In this document: positions 25,369 through 33,687 of the stretch, piece by piece | How positions within the stretch are numbered: position 1 is the first letter of the stretch | Layout: every line of letters starts with the position of its first letter | Assembly: GCF_003425665.1 (NCBI RefSeq) | Contig: NZ_QQRQ01000001.1 | Span: 1-64,000 of the forward strand | DNA length: 64,000 bases | Source: Evtepia gabavorous | GTDB taxonomy: Bacteria; Bacillota; Clostridia; Oscillospirales; Oscillospiraceae | Direction of reading: 5' to 3' | Made by a program: the position numbers and the translations under genes | Notes under the pieces: generated by a model | Told to the model about the DNA's origin: nothing | The model's database searches: none | The model's input: the letters and a program-made list of their open reading frames with translations, nothing else

Positions 25369-26505
25369 ATGATCTATTTTGACCACGCCGCCACCACCCG
25401 CGTCCTGCCGGAGGCGGCCCAAGCGGCGATGAAGACCATGACAGAGGACTACGGCAATCCGTCGTCCCTGTATCAGCTGGGGGTCCAGGCCGCCAAGAGG
25501 ATGGGGGAGCACCGGGAACAGGTGGCCCGGGCCTTGGGCTGTCAGGGGGAAGAGGTCTATTTTACCTCGGGAGGAACCGAGGGGGACAACTGGGCCGTTG
25601 CCCTGGCGGTCCATCTGGGCCGCCACAAGGGCCGGCACATCATCACCACGGCGATCGAGCACGCCGCGGTGCTTCAGCCCTGCAAGGAGTTGGAGCGCCA
25701 GGGATATGAGGTCACCTACCTCCACCCCGACGCCTCCGGCCGGGTTCGGGTGGAGGACCTGGAGGCCGCCCTCCGGCCGGACACCGTGCTGGTGTCCATG
25801 ATGCTGGTGAACAATGAGACTGGGGCCCTCCAGCCGGTGGCCCAGGCGGCCCAGCTGCTCCGGCGGAAGCAGTCGGCAGCCTTGCTCCACACCGACGCGG
25901 TCCAGGGCTTTTTGAAGATTCCCTTCACCCCGAAGGGGCTGGGGGTGGATCTGCTCACCATCAGCGGCCACAAGATTGGCGCCATGAAGGGGTCCGGTGC
26001 CCTCTATCTCCGCAAGGGCCTTCGGGCGGTTCCCCTGATCCGGGGGGGCGGACAGGAGCGGGGCCTTCGCTCCGGTACGGAGGCCACCCCCCAGATTGCC
26101 GCCCTGGCTGCCGCCGCGTCCCTGGGCAGGGAGCGGATGGAGGAGCACACCGCCGCGCTGACAGACCTGAAAGCCTATGCCCTGGAGACCTTCCAGCGGG
26201 GGGTGCCCGGCCTGGCGGTGGTCTCCCCAGGGGACGCGCCCCACATCTGCGCCATCTCCCTGCCGGGGTATCCCAGCCAGGTGGTGGTGCGCTGGCTCAG
26301 TGACCGGGGCTTCTGCGTCTCCTCCGGCTCTGCCTGCCATCGGGGGAAGGCCAGCCATGTCTATGCCGCCATGCACCTGTCCAAAGGGGTGCGGGACGGG
26401 GTGCTGCGGATATCCTTCGGCCCAGAGAACACCCGGCAGGAGGTGGACCAGCTGGCCCAGGCCCTTCTGGAGGCCACCCGGGACCTGGTGCCTGCAAGGG
26501 GATAA
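25369..26505 (+). CDS. Cysteine desulfurase (NifS/IscS-type, class V aminotransferase fold)
   Basis: 378 aa, PLP-dependent. MIYFDHAATTRVLP opens the protein, TSGGTEGDNWAV and TTAIEHAAVL are family motifs, the PLP lysine lies in ISGHKIGAMKGSGAL (about residue 200) and the sulfur-accepting cysteine in SSGSACHRGK (about 325). It converts cysteine to alanine and provides persulfide for Fe-S clusters or tRNA thiolation. No iscU or thiI neighbour is present, so its acceptor is open. The 114-bp gap upstream holds only short hairpins; a strong terminator follows. Confidence 0.93.
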   Translation: MIYFDHAATTRVLPEAAQAAMKTMTEDYGNPSSLYQLGVQAAKRMGEHREQVARALGCQGEEVYFTSGGTEGDNWAVALAVHLGRHKGRHIITTAIEHAAVLQPCKELERQGYEVTYLHPDASGRVRVEDLEAALRPDTVLVSMMLVNNETGALQPVAQAAQLLRRKQSAALLHTDAVQGFLKIPFTPKGLGVDLLTISGHKIGAMKGSGALYLRKGLRAVPLIRGGGQERGLRSGTEATPQIAALAAAASLGRERMEEHTAALTDLKAYALETFQRGVPGLAVVSPGDAPHICAISLPGYPSQVVVRWLSDRGFCVSSGSACHRGKASHVYAAMHLSKGVRDGVLRISFGPENTRQEVDQLAQALLEATRDLVPARG

Positions 26506-26514
26506 ATTGCGAGG

Positions 26515-26544
26515 GAACCGCTCCCACCGGGAGCGGTTCTTTTA
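26515..26544 (+). terminator. Intrinsic terminator after the cysteine desulfurase gene
   Basis: GAACCGCTCCC / GGGAGCGGTTC stem with a 3-nt loop, then TTTTA. Confidence 0.88.
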
Positions 26545-26563
26545 TGGGGCGAAGGAAAAAGTC

Positions 26564-26592
26564 TTGCAATGACGGGGCGGCTCCTGTACAAT
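26564..26592 (+). promoter_or_regulatory. Promoter of the uracil permease transcript
   Basis: TTGCAA (26564-26569), 17-bp spacer, TACAAT (26587-26592). The start point near 26599 leaves a ~130-nt leader. Confidence 0.8.
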
Positions 26593-26598
26593 AAAGGA

Positions 26599-26701
26599 AA
26601 ACAGGGAAAGGGGGGGATGGTCATGTCGGCGGCAGCTGTACCAAGCCAAGGGTTTGAAGGGTCATCCCTATGGTATCGGCGGAAGTGCCGGTATTTTTTT
26701 T
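26599..26701 (+). promoter_or_regulatory. Attenuator leader of the uracil permease gene
   Basis: The leader ends in a terminator hairpin TATCGGC-GGAAGT-GCCGGTA (26674-26693) with T8 (26694-26701). Upstream, GGGATG can pair with CATCCC (about 26663-26668) to form a long-range stem, and GTACC (26638-26642) can pair with GGTAT (26672-26676), which would break the terminator. This mutually exclusive pairing is the pattern of a riboswitch or a PyrR-type attenuator. I do not see the PyrR consensus, so the signal is unassigned. Confidence 0.65.
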
Positions 26702-26732
26702 GCGGTTTTCCCTGGGGAGAGGAGAAGAGAAG

Positions 26733-28112
26733 ATGAAAGAAAAAGACACGACCATTGGACAGGCGCCCATTCGGGACGCCCGCACCCTGGGGGCGCCCAG
26801 GATGTTGGTGCTGGGCCTGCAGCACATGTTCGCCATGTTTGGGGCCACGGTGCTGGTTCCCATTCTGGTGCAGAGCTACGGCCTGCCCCTGAGCACCCAG
26901 ACCACCTTGTTCTTTGCCGGCTTTGGCACCCTGTTTTTCCATCTGTGCACGAAGCTGGAGATTCCGGCCTTCCTGGGATCATCCTTTGCCTTTCTGGGCG
27001 GGTTTTCCGCCATGGCGAATTTAGACACCGGCAAGTACGCTGCCATGGCCCCCGGCGAGAAGCTCCAGTACGCCTGCGGCGGCATTGTGGTGGCGGGGCT
27101 GCTCTATGTGATCCTGGCCCTGGTGGTCAAGGTGGTGGGAGTCCATCGGGTGATGCGCTTTTTGCCCCCGGTGGTCACAGGCCCCATCATCATTCTCATC
27201 GGGCTGAACCTGGCCCCCTCGGCGGTTTCCAATGCCTCCACCTGCTGGTGGCTGGCGCTGGTCTCCATGGCGATCATTGTGGCTGCCAACATCTGGGGCC
27301 GTGGCATGGTGAAGATCATTCCCATTCTGTTGGGGGTTGTGGGGGGCTATGTGGCAGCCCTGCTGGCCGGCATGGTAGACTTCACCGGCCTGTCCGGCAG
27401 CACCCTGCTGGGGGGAGAGAACCCCATCCTGGGCTTGCAGCCCTTCTTTACCGATTTTTCCGGCAGCGTGGCCAAGTTTGACCTGTCCGCCATCCTGGTG
27501 ATGGCCCCCATTGCGGTGGCCTCCATGATGGAGCACATCGGTGACATCTCCGCCATCTCCGCCACGGTGGGGGAGAACTTCATTGAAAAGCCCGGCCTCC
27601 ACCGCACCCTGGTGGGAGACGGGGTGGCCACGGCGCTGGCGGGCCTTTTTGGGGGGCCGGCCAACACCACCTACGGGGAGAACACCGGTGTGCTGGCCCT
27701 TTCCCGGGTCCACGATCCCCGGGTGATCCGGCTGGCAGCCCTGTATGCCATGGTGCTGTCCTTTTCCCCGGCCTTTGCCTACCTGGTCAATACCATTCCC
27801 GCCGCCATCATCGGTGGGGTCAGCTTCATCCTCTATGGCATGATCTCCGCCATCGGGGTGCGCAATGTGGTGGAGAACCGGGTGGACTTTACCAACAGCC
27901 GGAACCTCATCATCGCCGCGGTAATTTTGGTGTGCGGCCTGGGCTTTACCGATGGCCTGACCTTCCATGTGGGGGGCGTGACCATCACCCTGACCTCTCT
28001 GGCCGTGGCGGCCATCGCCGGCATTGTTCTCAACGCCATCCTACCGGGCAACGACTTCCACTTCGGCAAGTCGGAAAGCGGAGACGACGTGGCCTCTCTG
28101 GGCCGGTATTGA
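26733..28112 (+). CDS. uraA: Uracil permease (NCS2 family, UraA-like)
   Basis: 459 aa with about 14 hydrophobic segments. The N-terminal GLQHMFAMFGATVLVPIL and the later GPANTTYGENTGVLALSRV match the UraA branch of NCS2 transporters. It would import uracil by proton symport at the cytoplasmic membrane. GGAGAGGAG precedes ATG 26733; a longer reading frame upstream belongs to the leader. A terminator in the leader suggests attenuation by pyrimidine status. The uridine phosphorylase gene 5 kb away would supply or use the same base. Confidence 0.9.
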   Translation: MKEKDTTIGQAPIRDARTLGAPRMLVLGLQHMFAMFGATVLVPILVQSYGLPLSTQTTLFFAGFGTLFFHLCTKLEIPAFLGSSFAFLGGFSAMANLDTGKYAAMAPGEKLQYACGGIVVAGLLYVILALVVKVVGVHRVMRFLPPVVTGPIIILIGLNLAPSAVSNASTCWWLALVSMAIIVAANIWGRGMVKIIPILLGVVGGYVAALLAGMVDFTGLSGSTLLGGENPILGLQPFFTDFSGSVAKFDLSAILVMAPIAVASMMEHIGDISAISATVGENFIEKPGLHRTLVGDGVATALAGLFGGPANTTYGENTGVLALSRVHDPRVIRLAALYAMVLSFSPAFAYLVNTIPAAIIGGVSFILYGMISAIGVRNVVENRVDFTNSRNLIIAAVILVCGLGFTDGLTFHVGGVTITLTSLAVAAIAGIVLNAILPGNDFHFGKSESGDDVASLGRY

Positions 28113-28136
28113 GCATCGCTGACAGCGGAAAAAAAC

Positions 28137-28172
28137 CGCCCCCTTCCACTGCTGGAAAGGGGCGTTTTTTTT
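28137..28172 (+). terminator. Intrinsic terminator of the uracil permease gene
   Basis: CGCCCCCTTCCA / TGGAAAGGGGCG stem with loop CTGC and T8. Confidence 0.93.
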
Positions 28173-28211
28173 CAAAAAACGACAGGCCCTTGGCGTTTCC
28201 AAGGGCCTGTC
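28173..28211 (-). terminator. Intrinsic terminator of brnQ
   Basis: On the minus strand ACAGGCCCTTGG / CCAAGGGCCTGT is followed by CGTTTTTTG. It abuts the uraA terminator, so each convergent gene has its own. Confidence 0.9.
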
Positions 28212-28229
28212 CGCATGTAAAAGGTGGCA

Positions 28230-29516
28230 TCAGGAGGCGAGGGATTTCTTCTTCCCGTGGGGAATAAAATGCCCGATGACGCCACAGAGCAGGGCGGGCA
28301 CCACCCAGGCAAAGCCCAGGGAGGCCAGGGGCAGATGGGACAGGAAGGCGATCTCCAGACCGGTATAGGAGCTGATTACCTCCAGCAGACTGATCACCAG
28401 AGCGCCCAGAGCGGCCAGGCGGAACACCCAGTCGTTGCGGATGCGGCGGCCGAAGAGGGCCAGAACGATCAGGGCCAGCGTGGGGGGATACACCACGCTG
28501 AGGATGGGCGAGGCGATGGCGATGATCTCATTGATGCCAAAGTTGGAGACAACGGCGCTGAACAGGCAGATGAGACAGACCAGGACCGGATAGGAGAGTC
28601 TCCCGCCGGAGAGGCCGGAGAAGTAGTTGGCGCAGGCGCTGACCAGGCCCACCGCCGTGGTAATGCAGGCCAGGGCCACCACGATGGCAAAGAGGATCAG
28701 CCCCCCATGGCCCAGCAGCTGCTGCACAATGGAGGTGACCAGGTAGGTACGGTCCACGGTGATGTCAAAGAGGTTTGCGGTGGTGGCGCCCAGATAGGTC
28801 AGACCCAGATAGACCACCAGCAGGCCGATGCCCGCCACCAGGCTGGCGCCGCTGACCACGCGGATCTGCGCCTTGGCCTTGGTGTATCCCTTGGCCTGGG
28901 CACTTTTGAGAATGATGAAGCCAAACAAAAGGGTGGCCAGAACGTCCATGGTTTGGTAGCCGGCCTCGATGCCGGTGGCGGCCACGTTCTCCACCAGGGC
29001 CTGGTCCCCCACCGGGCCGATGGGGGAGACCACACCCACCACAATGAGGATCAGCAGGCCGATGAGCAGGGCGGGGGTGAGGATTTTGCCCACGATGTCC
29101 ACCACCGCCCGCTCCCGCACGCAAAGCAGCAGGATCAGCAGGAAGAAGAGCACCGAGAAGAGGACGGGGCTCACACCGGAGACCAGGGGAGTCACCGAGG
29201 TCTCAAAGGTGGTGGCGGCGGTCCGGGGAATGGCCAGCATGGGACCGATGCACAGCACGATGGCGCACATCAGCAGCACGGACGGGACCTTCCCAATGCG
29301 GGAGGTGACCTTTTCCGGGCTGCCCTGCCGGAGAATAGCGAACATCGCCAGCAGAGCCAGGCCGATGTCCGCGATGTAGTAGCTGATGAAGCCCAGCAGC
29401 CAATGGGGGCCGGACTCCAGCCCCAGGTAGGGGGGGAAGATCACGTTCCCCGCCCCAAAAAACATGGAAAACAGAGCAAAGCCAATGATGAAACTGTCCT
29501 TCAATGGTTTCTTCAT
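28230..29516 (-). CDS. brnQ: Branched-chain amino acid:cation symporter (LIVCS family)
   Basis: 428 aa with about 12 TM segments. The start KDSFIIGFALFSMFFGAGNVIFPP is the family signature. BrnQ carriers take up Leu, Ile and Val with Na+ or H+. GGGAGG lies 5-6 nt before the ATG. Only 57 bp separate it from the argS stop upstream with no clear promoter, so it may be co-transcribed with DUF1934-argS. Ends in its own terminator. Confidence 0.95.
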   Translation of the reverse strand: MKKPLKDSFIIGFALFSMFFGAGNVIFPPYLGLESGPHWLLGFISYYIADIGLALLAMFAILRQGSPEKVTSRIGKVPSVLLMCAIVLCIGPMLAIPRTAATTFETSVTPLVSGVSPVLFSVLFFLLILLLCVRERAVVDIVGKILTPALLIGLLILIVVGVVSPIGPVGDQALVENVAATGIEAGYQTMDVLATLLFGFIILKSAQAKGYTKAKAQIRVVSGASLVAGIGLLVVYLGLTYLGATTANLFDITVDRTYLVTSIVQQLLGHGGLILFAIVVALACITTAVGLVSACANYFSGLSGGRLSYPVLVCLICLFSAVVSNFGINEIIAIASPILSVVYPPTLALIVLALFGRRIRNDWVFRLAALGALVISLLEVISSYTGLEIAFLSHLPLASLGFAWVVPALLCGVIGHFIPHGKKKSLAS

Positions 29517-29573
29517 AGAGAACCTCCCTTTCTGCGATAGGACTGTGTTGATAGACGAACAGAAAAAATACCC

Positions 29574-31322
29574 TTACATTTTTTCAGGGGCTGTTACGCC
29601 TAAGAGTCCCAGGCAGTTGGCCAGGACAGAACGGACGCTGTCCGCCAGCTTCAGGCGGGCAGCCAGCAGGGCAGGGGTCTCCCCCTTAATGCGGCAGGCG
29701 CTGTAAAAACGGTGAAATTCTCCGGCCAGCTCCACCAGATAGCGGTTGATCCGGGAGGGGTCGTAGTCCCGGGCAGCAGCGTGGATCTCCTCCGGCAGGC
29801 GGGCCAGGGCCCGGATGAGGGAGGTCTCCTCCTGGCTGGAGAGCAGCTCGGACTGGACCTCCGCTGCCTTGGGAACGGCATACCCCTCCCCGGCCAGGCG
29901 GGCGATCAGGGTACAGATCCGGGCGTGAGCGTACTGGACGTAGTAGACCGGATTCTCGCTGTCCTCCCGGACCGCCAGATCCAAGTCAAAGTCCACAGGA
30001 CTGGTGGCGGAGCGGGAGTTGAAGAAGTACCGGGCGGCGTCCACACTTACCTCATCCAGCAGGTCGTGCAGGGCGATGGCCTTGCCCGACCGCTTGGACA
30101 TCCGCACAGGCTGCCCGTCCTGGAGAAGGTTCACCAGCTGCATGAGCACCACCACCAGCCGGTGGGAGCCGTCCAGGCCCAGCCCGTCCAGGGCCGCCTG
30201 GAGCCGGGCCACGTGACCGTGGTGATCGGCCCCCCACACGTCGATGCTCTTGTCAAAGCCCCGAACCTCCAGCTTGTTCCGGTGGTAGGCGATGTCGGCG
30301 GCAAAGTAGGTGTAGAAGCCGTTGGCCCGGCGGAGGACATCGTCCTTCAGGTCCAGCTTGTCTACCTGCTTCTGACTCTTGCCCTCGGCCAGGTACTTGT
30401 TTTTCAGCAGCTGGGTGGTGTTCAGCCACAGGGCGCCGTCCTTTTCGTAGGTCCAGCCCTTCTCCGTCAGCAGACCCACCGTCTCGGCCACATAGCCGGA
30501 GGTGTGAAGGGAGGACTCGAAGAACCATTGGTCGTACTCGATGCCGTACCGGCGCAAATCGGCCTGCATCTTGGGGATGTTCCGCTCCAGGCCGAAGGCC
30601 GCCAGGGCCTCCAGGCGCTGTGCCTCTTCTACGTCCCGGTACTGGTCTCCGTGGAGGTCGTAGAAGGCCTGGGCCAGTTCCCGGATATCATCGCCGTGAT
30701 AGCCGTCCTCGGGAAAGGGCACCTTCTCCTCCCCCAGCAGGAGCTGGAGGTAGCGGGCCTGAATGGACACGGCGAATTTGTGAATCTGATTGCCGGCGTC
30801 GTTGACATAGAACTCTTTCCAGGTGTCGCAGCCGTCCCGGCGGAGAATGTTGGCCAGGGTGTCTCCCAGCACCCCGCCCCGGGCATTGCCCATGTGCATG
30901 GGACCGGTGGGGTTGGCGGAGACAAACTCCACCATCACCTTCTGGCCCCGGCCCTCGTCACTCTGTCCGTAGAGGGGACCTTCGGCCTCAATCTCCGCCA
31001 GCACATCCCCATACCATTTGGCGCCCAGCCGGAAATTCAGAAAGCCCGGGCCGGCGATCTCCACCGAGGCGAAGAGGCTGTCTGTCAGGTCCATGTGGTC
31101 CACCACCGCCTGGGCGATGGCCCGGGGGGCCATTTTCATGGCCTTGGCGCCGGCCATGGCGAAGGAGGAGGCGTAGTCCCCGTTCTGGGGGTCTTTGGGA
31201 ATTTCCACAGACCCCTTTACTTCCACCCCGGGGGGGAGGACCCCCGCGGCGGCGGCGGCGGCGTAGGCCTGGGCGGTCAGCTGGCTGACCTGGTCCTTTG
31301 CGTGCTGAATTAAATTCGCCAT
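29574..31322 (-). CDS. argS: Arginyl-tRNA synthetase
   Basis: 582 aa class I synthetase. An N-terminal Add-1 domain (NGDYASSFAMAGAKAM) recognises the tRNA D-loop; the HIGH-like motif is ANPTGPMHMGNARGG (about residue 120-135); the KMSKS-like loop reads MSKRSGKAI (about 395); the C-terminal helical bundle binds the anticodon (YVQYAHARICTLI). AGGTGAG precedes the ATG. It follows a DUF1934 gene at 35 bp, an arrangement also seen in Bacillus (ywiB-argS). Confidence 0.97.
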   Translation of the reverse strand: MANLIQHAKDQVSQLTAQAYAAAAAAGVLPPGVEVKGSVEIPKDPQNGDYASSFAMAGAKAMKMAPRAIAQAVVDHMDLTDSLFASVEIAGPGFLNFRLGAKWYGDVLAEIEAEGPLYGQSDEGRGQKVMVEFVSANPTGPMHMGNARGGVLGDTLANILRRDGCDTWKEFYVNDAGNQIHKFAVSIQARYLQLLLGEEKVPFPEDGYHGDDIRELAQAFYDLHGDQYRDVEEAQRLEALAAFGLERNIPKMQADLRRYGIEYDQWFFESSLHTSGYVAETVGLLTEKGWTYEKDGALWLNTTQLLKNKYLAEGKSQKQVDKLDLKDDVLRRANGFYTYFAADIAYHRNKLEVRGFDKSIDVWGADHHGHVARLQAALDGLGLDGSHRLVVVLMQLVNLLQDGQPVRMSKRSGKAIALHDLLDEVSVDAARYFFNSRSATSPVDFDLDLAVREDSENPVYYVQYAHARICTLIARLAGEGYAVPKAAEVQSELLSSQEETSLIRALARLPEEIHAAARDYDPSRINRYLVELAGEFHRFYSACRIKGETPALLAARLKLADSVRSVLANCLGLLGVTAPEKM

Positions 31323-31356
31323 AATCGTTCTCTCACCTTTTCTCTGTTTAATGGGG

Positions 31357-31809
31357 TCACTGACCCGGTGCGGGGGCGGTCAAATGAGGCTCGGTCACCT
31401 GAATTTCAAAGGAGTTCTCCCCAATGGGCTGGCTGTCCACTTCCAGGGCATAGCGAATGGAGAGGCGCCCCCCCGCCGTTCCCAGGTCCGCCTTGGCCCG
31501 GTGGGTGTTCACCCCCAGCATCAGGCCCCCATAGGGGGTCTCATACAGGGAGACGTGCTTCTGCCCCTCCTGAAAGATCATCTCCGAGTTGAGTGTGCCC
31601 TCCCGCCGGAGGGTGATCCGGTCCGGCGCGATGCGGAAGGTGGTGGTGGTGCCCTCCAGGCCGGTGAGCTCACTTTCCAGATAGCTCAGGGAGAAACCCT
31701 CTCCCTCCTCCTGCCGGAGGACGCCCTGGGTGACCAGCTCCATCACGTCTTCCTCCCCGGGCTCCAGGCTCTGTACCCCTCGGATTGAGATAATCACTGG
31801 TTTTTCCAT
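31357..31809 (-). CDS. DUF1934 (YwiB-like) beta-barrel protein
   Basis: 150 aa. Calycin-like beta strands with the family pattern YLESELTGLEGTTTTFRI and LMLGVNTHRAKADLGTAGG. Function is unknown; the family is regularly found upstream of argS in Firmicutes, as here. ATG 31809 gives the usual N-terminus (MEKPVIISIRG); the ribosome site is weak (GGGTG), and the longer frame runs into the promoter. Expressed from the strong promoter at 31861-31889. Confidence 0.88.
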   Translation of the reverse strand: MEKPVIISIRGVQSLEPGEEDVMELVTQGVLRQEEGEGFSLSYLESELTGLEGTTTTFRIAPDRITLRREGTLNSEMIFQEGQKHVSLYETPYGGLMLGVNTHRAKADLGTAGGRLSIRYALEVDSQPIGENSFEIQVTEPHLTAPAPGQ

Positions 31810-31860
31810 GAATACAATACACCCATTTCTTTTTTGTTGGTGTTCACTGAAATGTAAACT

Positions 31861-31889
31861 ATTATACATGATCGTACAACAAATGTAAA
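31861..31889 (-). promoter_or_regulatory. Promoter of DUF1934-argS
   Basis: TTTACA (31884-31889), 17-bp spacer, perfect TATAAT (31861-31866) on the minus strand. Confidence 0.85.
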
Positions 31890-31976
31890 GTAGTCCCAGG
31901 ACGCGCTTTGGCAGATTCAGGAGAGAAAACTGAGGCCTTTCGGGGAGAATTCGTGGAGTTTTCCTGCTTTCCACCT

Positions 31977-32005
31977 TTGACAATCGGCCTTGGGAACACT
32001 ATAAT
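31977..32005 (+). promoter_or_regulatory. Consensus sigma-A promoter of the 139-aa unknown
   Basis: TTGACA (31977-31982), exactly 17 bp, TATAAT (32000-32005): both hexamers perfect. A small AGGGG/CCCCT hairpin follows in the leader. Confidence 0.88.
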
Positions 32006-32097
32006 AGATGGACGACCAGGCAGGGGCAACTTTTCCCCTGTCATCGCTTATAATAGTAAGGACCCATTGTTTCATTTCACAGCGAGGAGGTCATGGT

Positions 32098-32517
32098 ATG
32101 CAGCTGGAATTGAGCAAAAAGGAATTCCGACGTCTGCTGGATATGGTCTATATCGGCAACTGGATTCTCAACTCCACCCGGGGAGAGGATCGTTTTCAGG
32201 ACTACGACAAAGTGGAAAGCCTGCTGTTTGAAAAGGCCCGGCAGGAAGGCATGGGGATCTTGGCGGAGACCTACCAAGGTGAGACCATCCCCTCCCGCCC
32301 CTTCGTGGAGGGGGGCATCCATGAGGCCATTATGGAGTATGAGAACAACGTCTTTTTTGATATCCTGGCCGAGGATCTGGCCCGCCGGGATATGAACGAC
32401 GCCCCCATTGACGAGAGCAACTACGCCGAGCTCACCCACCGGATTGAGGCGTATATCAACGAGTTTGAGGAGAATGGGACGGACAACATTTTGGTGGATA
32501 TCGACATAGCGCCCTGA
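32098..32517 (+). CDS. Hypothetical acidic protein
   Basis: 139 aa, not assigned to a family. Mostly helical, with ELSKKEFRRLLDMVYIGNWI at the start and an acidic C-terminus (YINEFEENGTDNILVDIDI). No TM or signal peptide. AGGAGG lies 7 nt before ATG 32098; the longer frame upstream lacks this. It is a single-gene unit with a perfect promoter and a perfect terminator, so it is likely well expressed. Confidence 0.75.
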   Translation: MQLELSKKEFRRLLDMVYIGNWILNSTRGEDRFQDYDKVESLLFEKARQEGMGILAETYQGETIPSRPFVEGGIHEAIMEYENNVFFDILAEDLARRDMNDAPIDESNYAELTHRIEAYINEFEENGTDNILVDIDIAP

Positions 32518-32530
32518 GTGAAGACCCATA

Positions 32531-32567
32531 AAAACCCGGAGCCCCTGTGAGGGGGCTCCGGGTTTTT
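32531..32567 (+). terminator. Intrinsic terminator of the 139-aa unknown
   Basis: AAACCCGGAGCCCC / GGGGCTCCGGGTTT stem, then TTTTTGC. Confidence 0.92.
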
Positions 32568-32588
32568 GCATGGCGGCGCAAGAGGGGA

Positions 32589-32616
32589 TTGACAGGAGGG
32601 AAAACTGTGGTATACT
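32589..32616 (+). promoter_or_regulatory. Promoter of the GPP34-MerR pair
   Basis: TTGACA (32589-32594), 16-bp spacer, TATACT (32611-32616). Confidence 0.75.
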
Positions 32617-32685
32617 GTAAATCGTAAGTGATAAGTAGTAAGTAGATAGTAAACGGAAACCTGTCTGCTGTATGAAGGAGGACGT

Positions 32686-33345
32686 ATGCGAGATTTAACT
32701 CTGAGCCAGGAATATTTGCTCTGTGCAGTGAACGAGAAGGGAAGACTGCCCCATCTGGGGGTGGAGAGAACGGTCTGCCTGGTGGCGGCGGCGCTGCTGG
32801 AGCTCCAGCTGGAGGGCTGTGTGGCTGTGGACAAAAAGTATGTGACTGTGACAGGACCCCTGCCGGAGGGGCAGGCGCATTTACGGCCCCTCTATGCGTT
32901 TGTCAACCGTCCAAAGCCGATCCGAAAGGAGAAGCTGCTGGAGGAGTACACCTATACTGTCACCGATGCTCAGCGCGATGAGCTGCTGGAGAGCATTGGG
33001 CGCTCCCTGGCGGACCTGGGACTGGTCCAGCCGGTAAAGGTGGGACTGCTGGGGAAAAAGAAGGGATATGCCCCCACCCCGGAGGCTATCAGCGGTGTGG
33101 TGGATATGATCCGCGCGGAGCTGCTGGAGGAGGGGGAGATCACCGAGGACGTGGTGTCTCTGGTTGTTCTGATGGAGAAGGGCAACTGCCTCAAGCCCTA
33201 CTTCTCCGCCTTTGAGCAGAAACAGATGAAGCAGAGGCTTCGGGCCCTTGGCGAATCCCCCACTGGAAAAATGGTCCAAGAGATGGTAGAATACGTGGAG
33301 AACATGATGGCCATAGCGGTTGGTCTTATTGCAGTGTATTCTTGA
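32686..33345 (+). CDS. GPP34-like (Golgi phosphoprotein 3 superfamily) protein
   Basis: 219 aa. The opening LTLSQEYLLCAVNEKGRLP and the helical body with DVVSLVVLMEKGNCLKPYFS fit the GPP34 fold, whose eukaryotic members bind phosphoinositides and whose bacterial roles are mostly unknown. GAAGGAGG sits just before the ATG. The C-terminal segment (AIAVGLIAVYS) is hydrophobic and may touch the membrane. It is followed 20 bp on by a MerR-type regulator under the same promoter. Confidence 0.75.
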   Translation: MRDLTLSQEYLLCAVNEKGRLPHLGVERTVCLVAAALLELQLEGCVAVDKKYVTVTGPLPEGQAHLRPLYAFVNRPKPIRKEKLLEEYTYTVTDAQRDELLESIGRSLADLGLVQPVKVGLLGKKKGYAPTPEAISGVVDMIRAELLEEGEITEDVVSLVVLMEKGNCLKPYFSAFEQKQMKQRLRALGESPTGKMVQEMVEYVENMMAIAVGLIAVYS

Positions 33346-33364
33346 CGGGAGAACGGGGGGCGCC

Positions 33365-33628
33365 ATGTCCAGGCAGCGAAAATTAGAGGTCATCCAGCAG
33401 GCGGAGGACGTGACCATCGGGGAGTTGGTCCGTCTGACCGACGTGCGGTACAGCACCTTGAAATTTTACACCGAGCAAGGGATGCTGCCCTTTCAGCAGG
33501 CGGAGGAAAACCTGACCCGTCGCTATAAACGGGAGGAGAGCATCCGCCGGATTCAGTGGATCAAGGCGCTGCGGCAGGAGGGAAAATCCATCCAGCAAAT
33601 TAAGCAGATGCTCCACGCCCAGGGGTGA
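33365..33628 (+). CDS. MerR-type helix-turn-helix regulator, DNA-binding domain only
   Basis: 87 aa. TIGELVRLTDVRYSTLKFYTE is the MerR HTH, followed by the wing and helix KREESIRRIQWIKALRQEGK. Typical MerR proteins have a further dimerisation helix and effector domain, here missing. ATG 33365 follows GGGGGG, 19 bp after the GPP34 stop. It may control the pair or act with a partner; no operator is evident. Confidence 0.85.
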   Translation: MSRQRKLEVIQQAEDVTIGELVRLTDVRYSTLKFYTEQGMLPFQQAEENLTRRYKREESIRRIQWIKALRQEGKSIQQIKQMLHAQG

Positions 33629-33650
33629 GAAGGGCGGGGAGGAAGCAAAG

Positions 33651-33687
33651 AAACCGGGGCACCCAGTACAGGGTGTCCCGGTTTTTT
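33651..33687. terminator. Bidirectional terminator between merR-like and dacF-like genes
   Basis: AAACCGGGG-CACC / GGGTG-TCCCGGTTT stem with T6 on the plus side and a matching A-run side for the minus gene. The plus T-run overlaps the stop codon of the convergent carboxypeptidase gene. Confidence 0.88.

Noticed and set aside
23248-26376. 1042-codon open frame on the minus strand
   Set aside because: It lies wholly antisense to rqcH and the cysteine desulfurase, has Gly/His/Leu-rich composition typical of GC-rich shadow frames, and no recognisable domain.
32625-32655. Short direct repeats (AAGTAGTAAGTAG)
   Set aside because: Too short and AT-simple to call an operator or repeat element.
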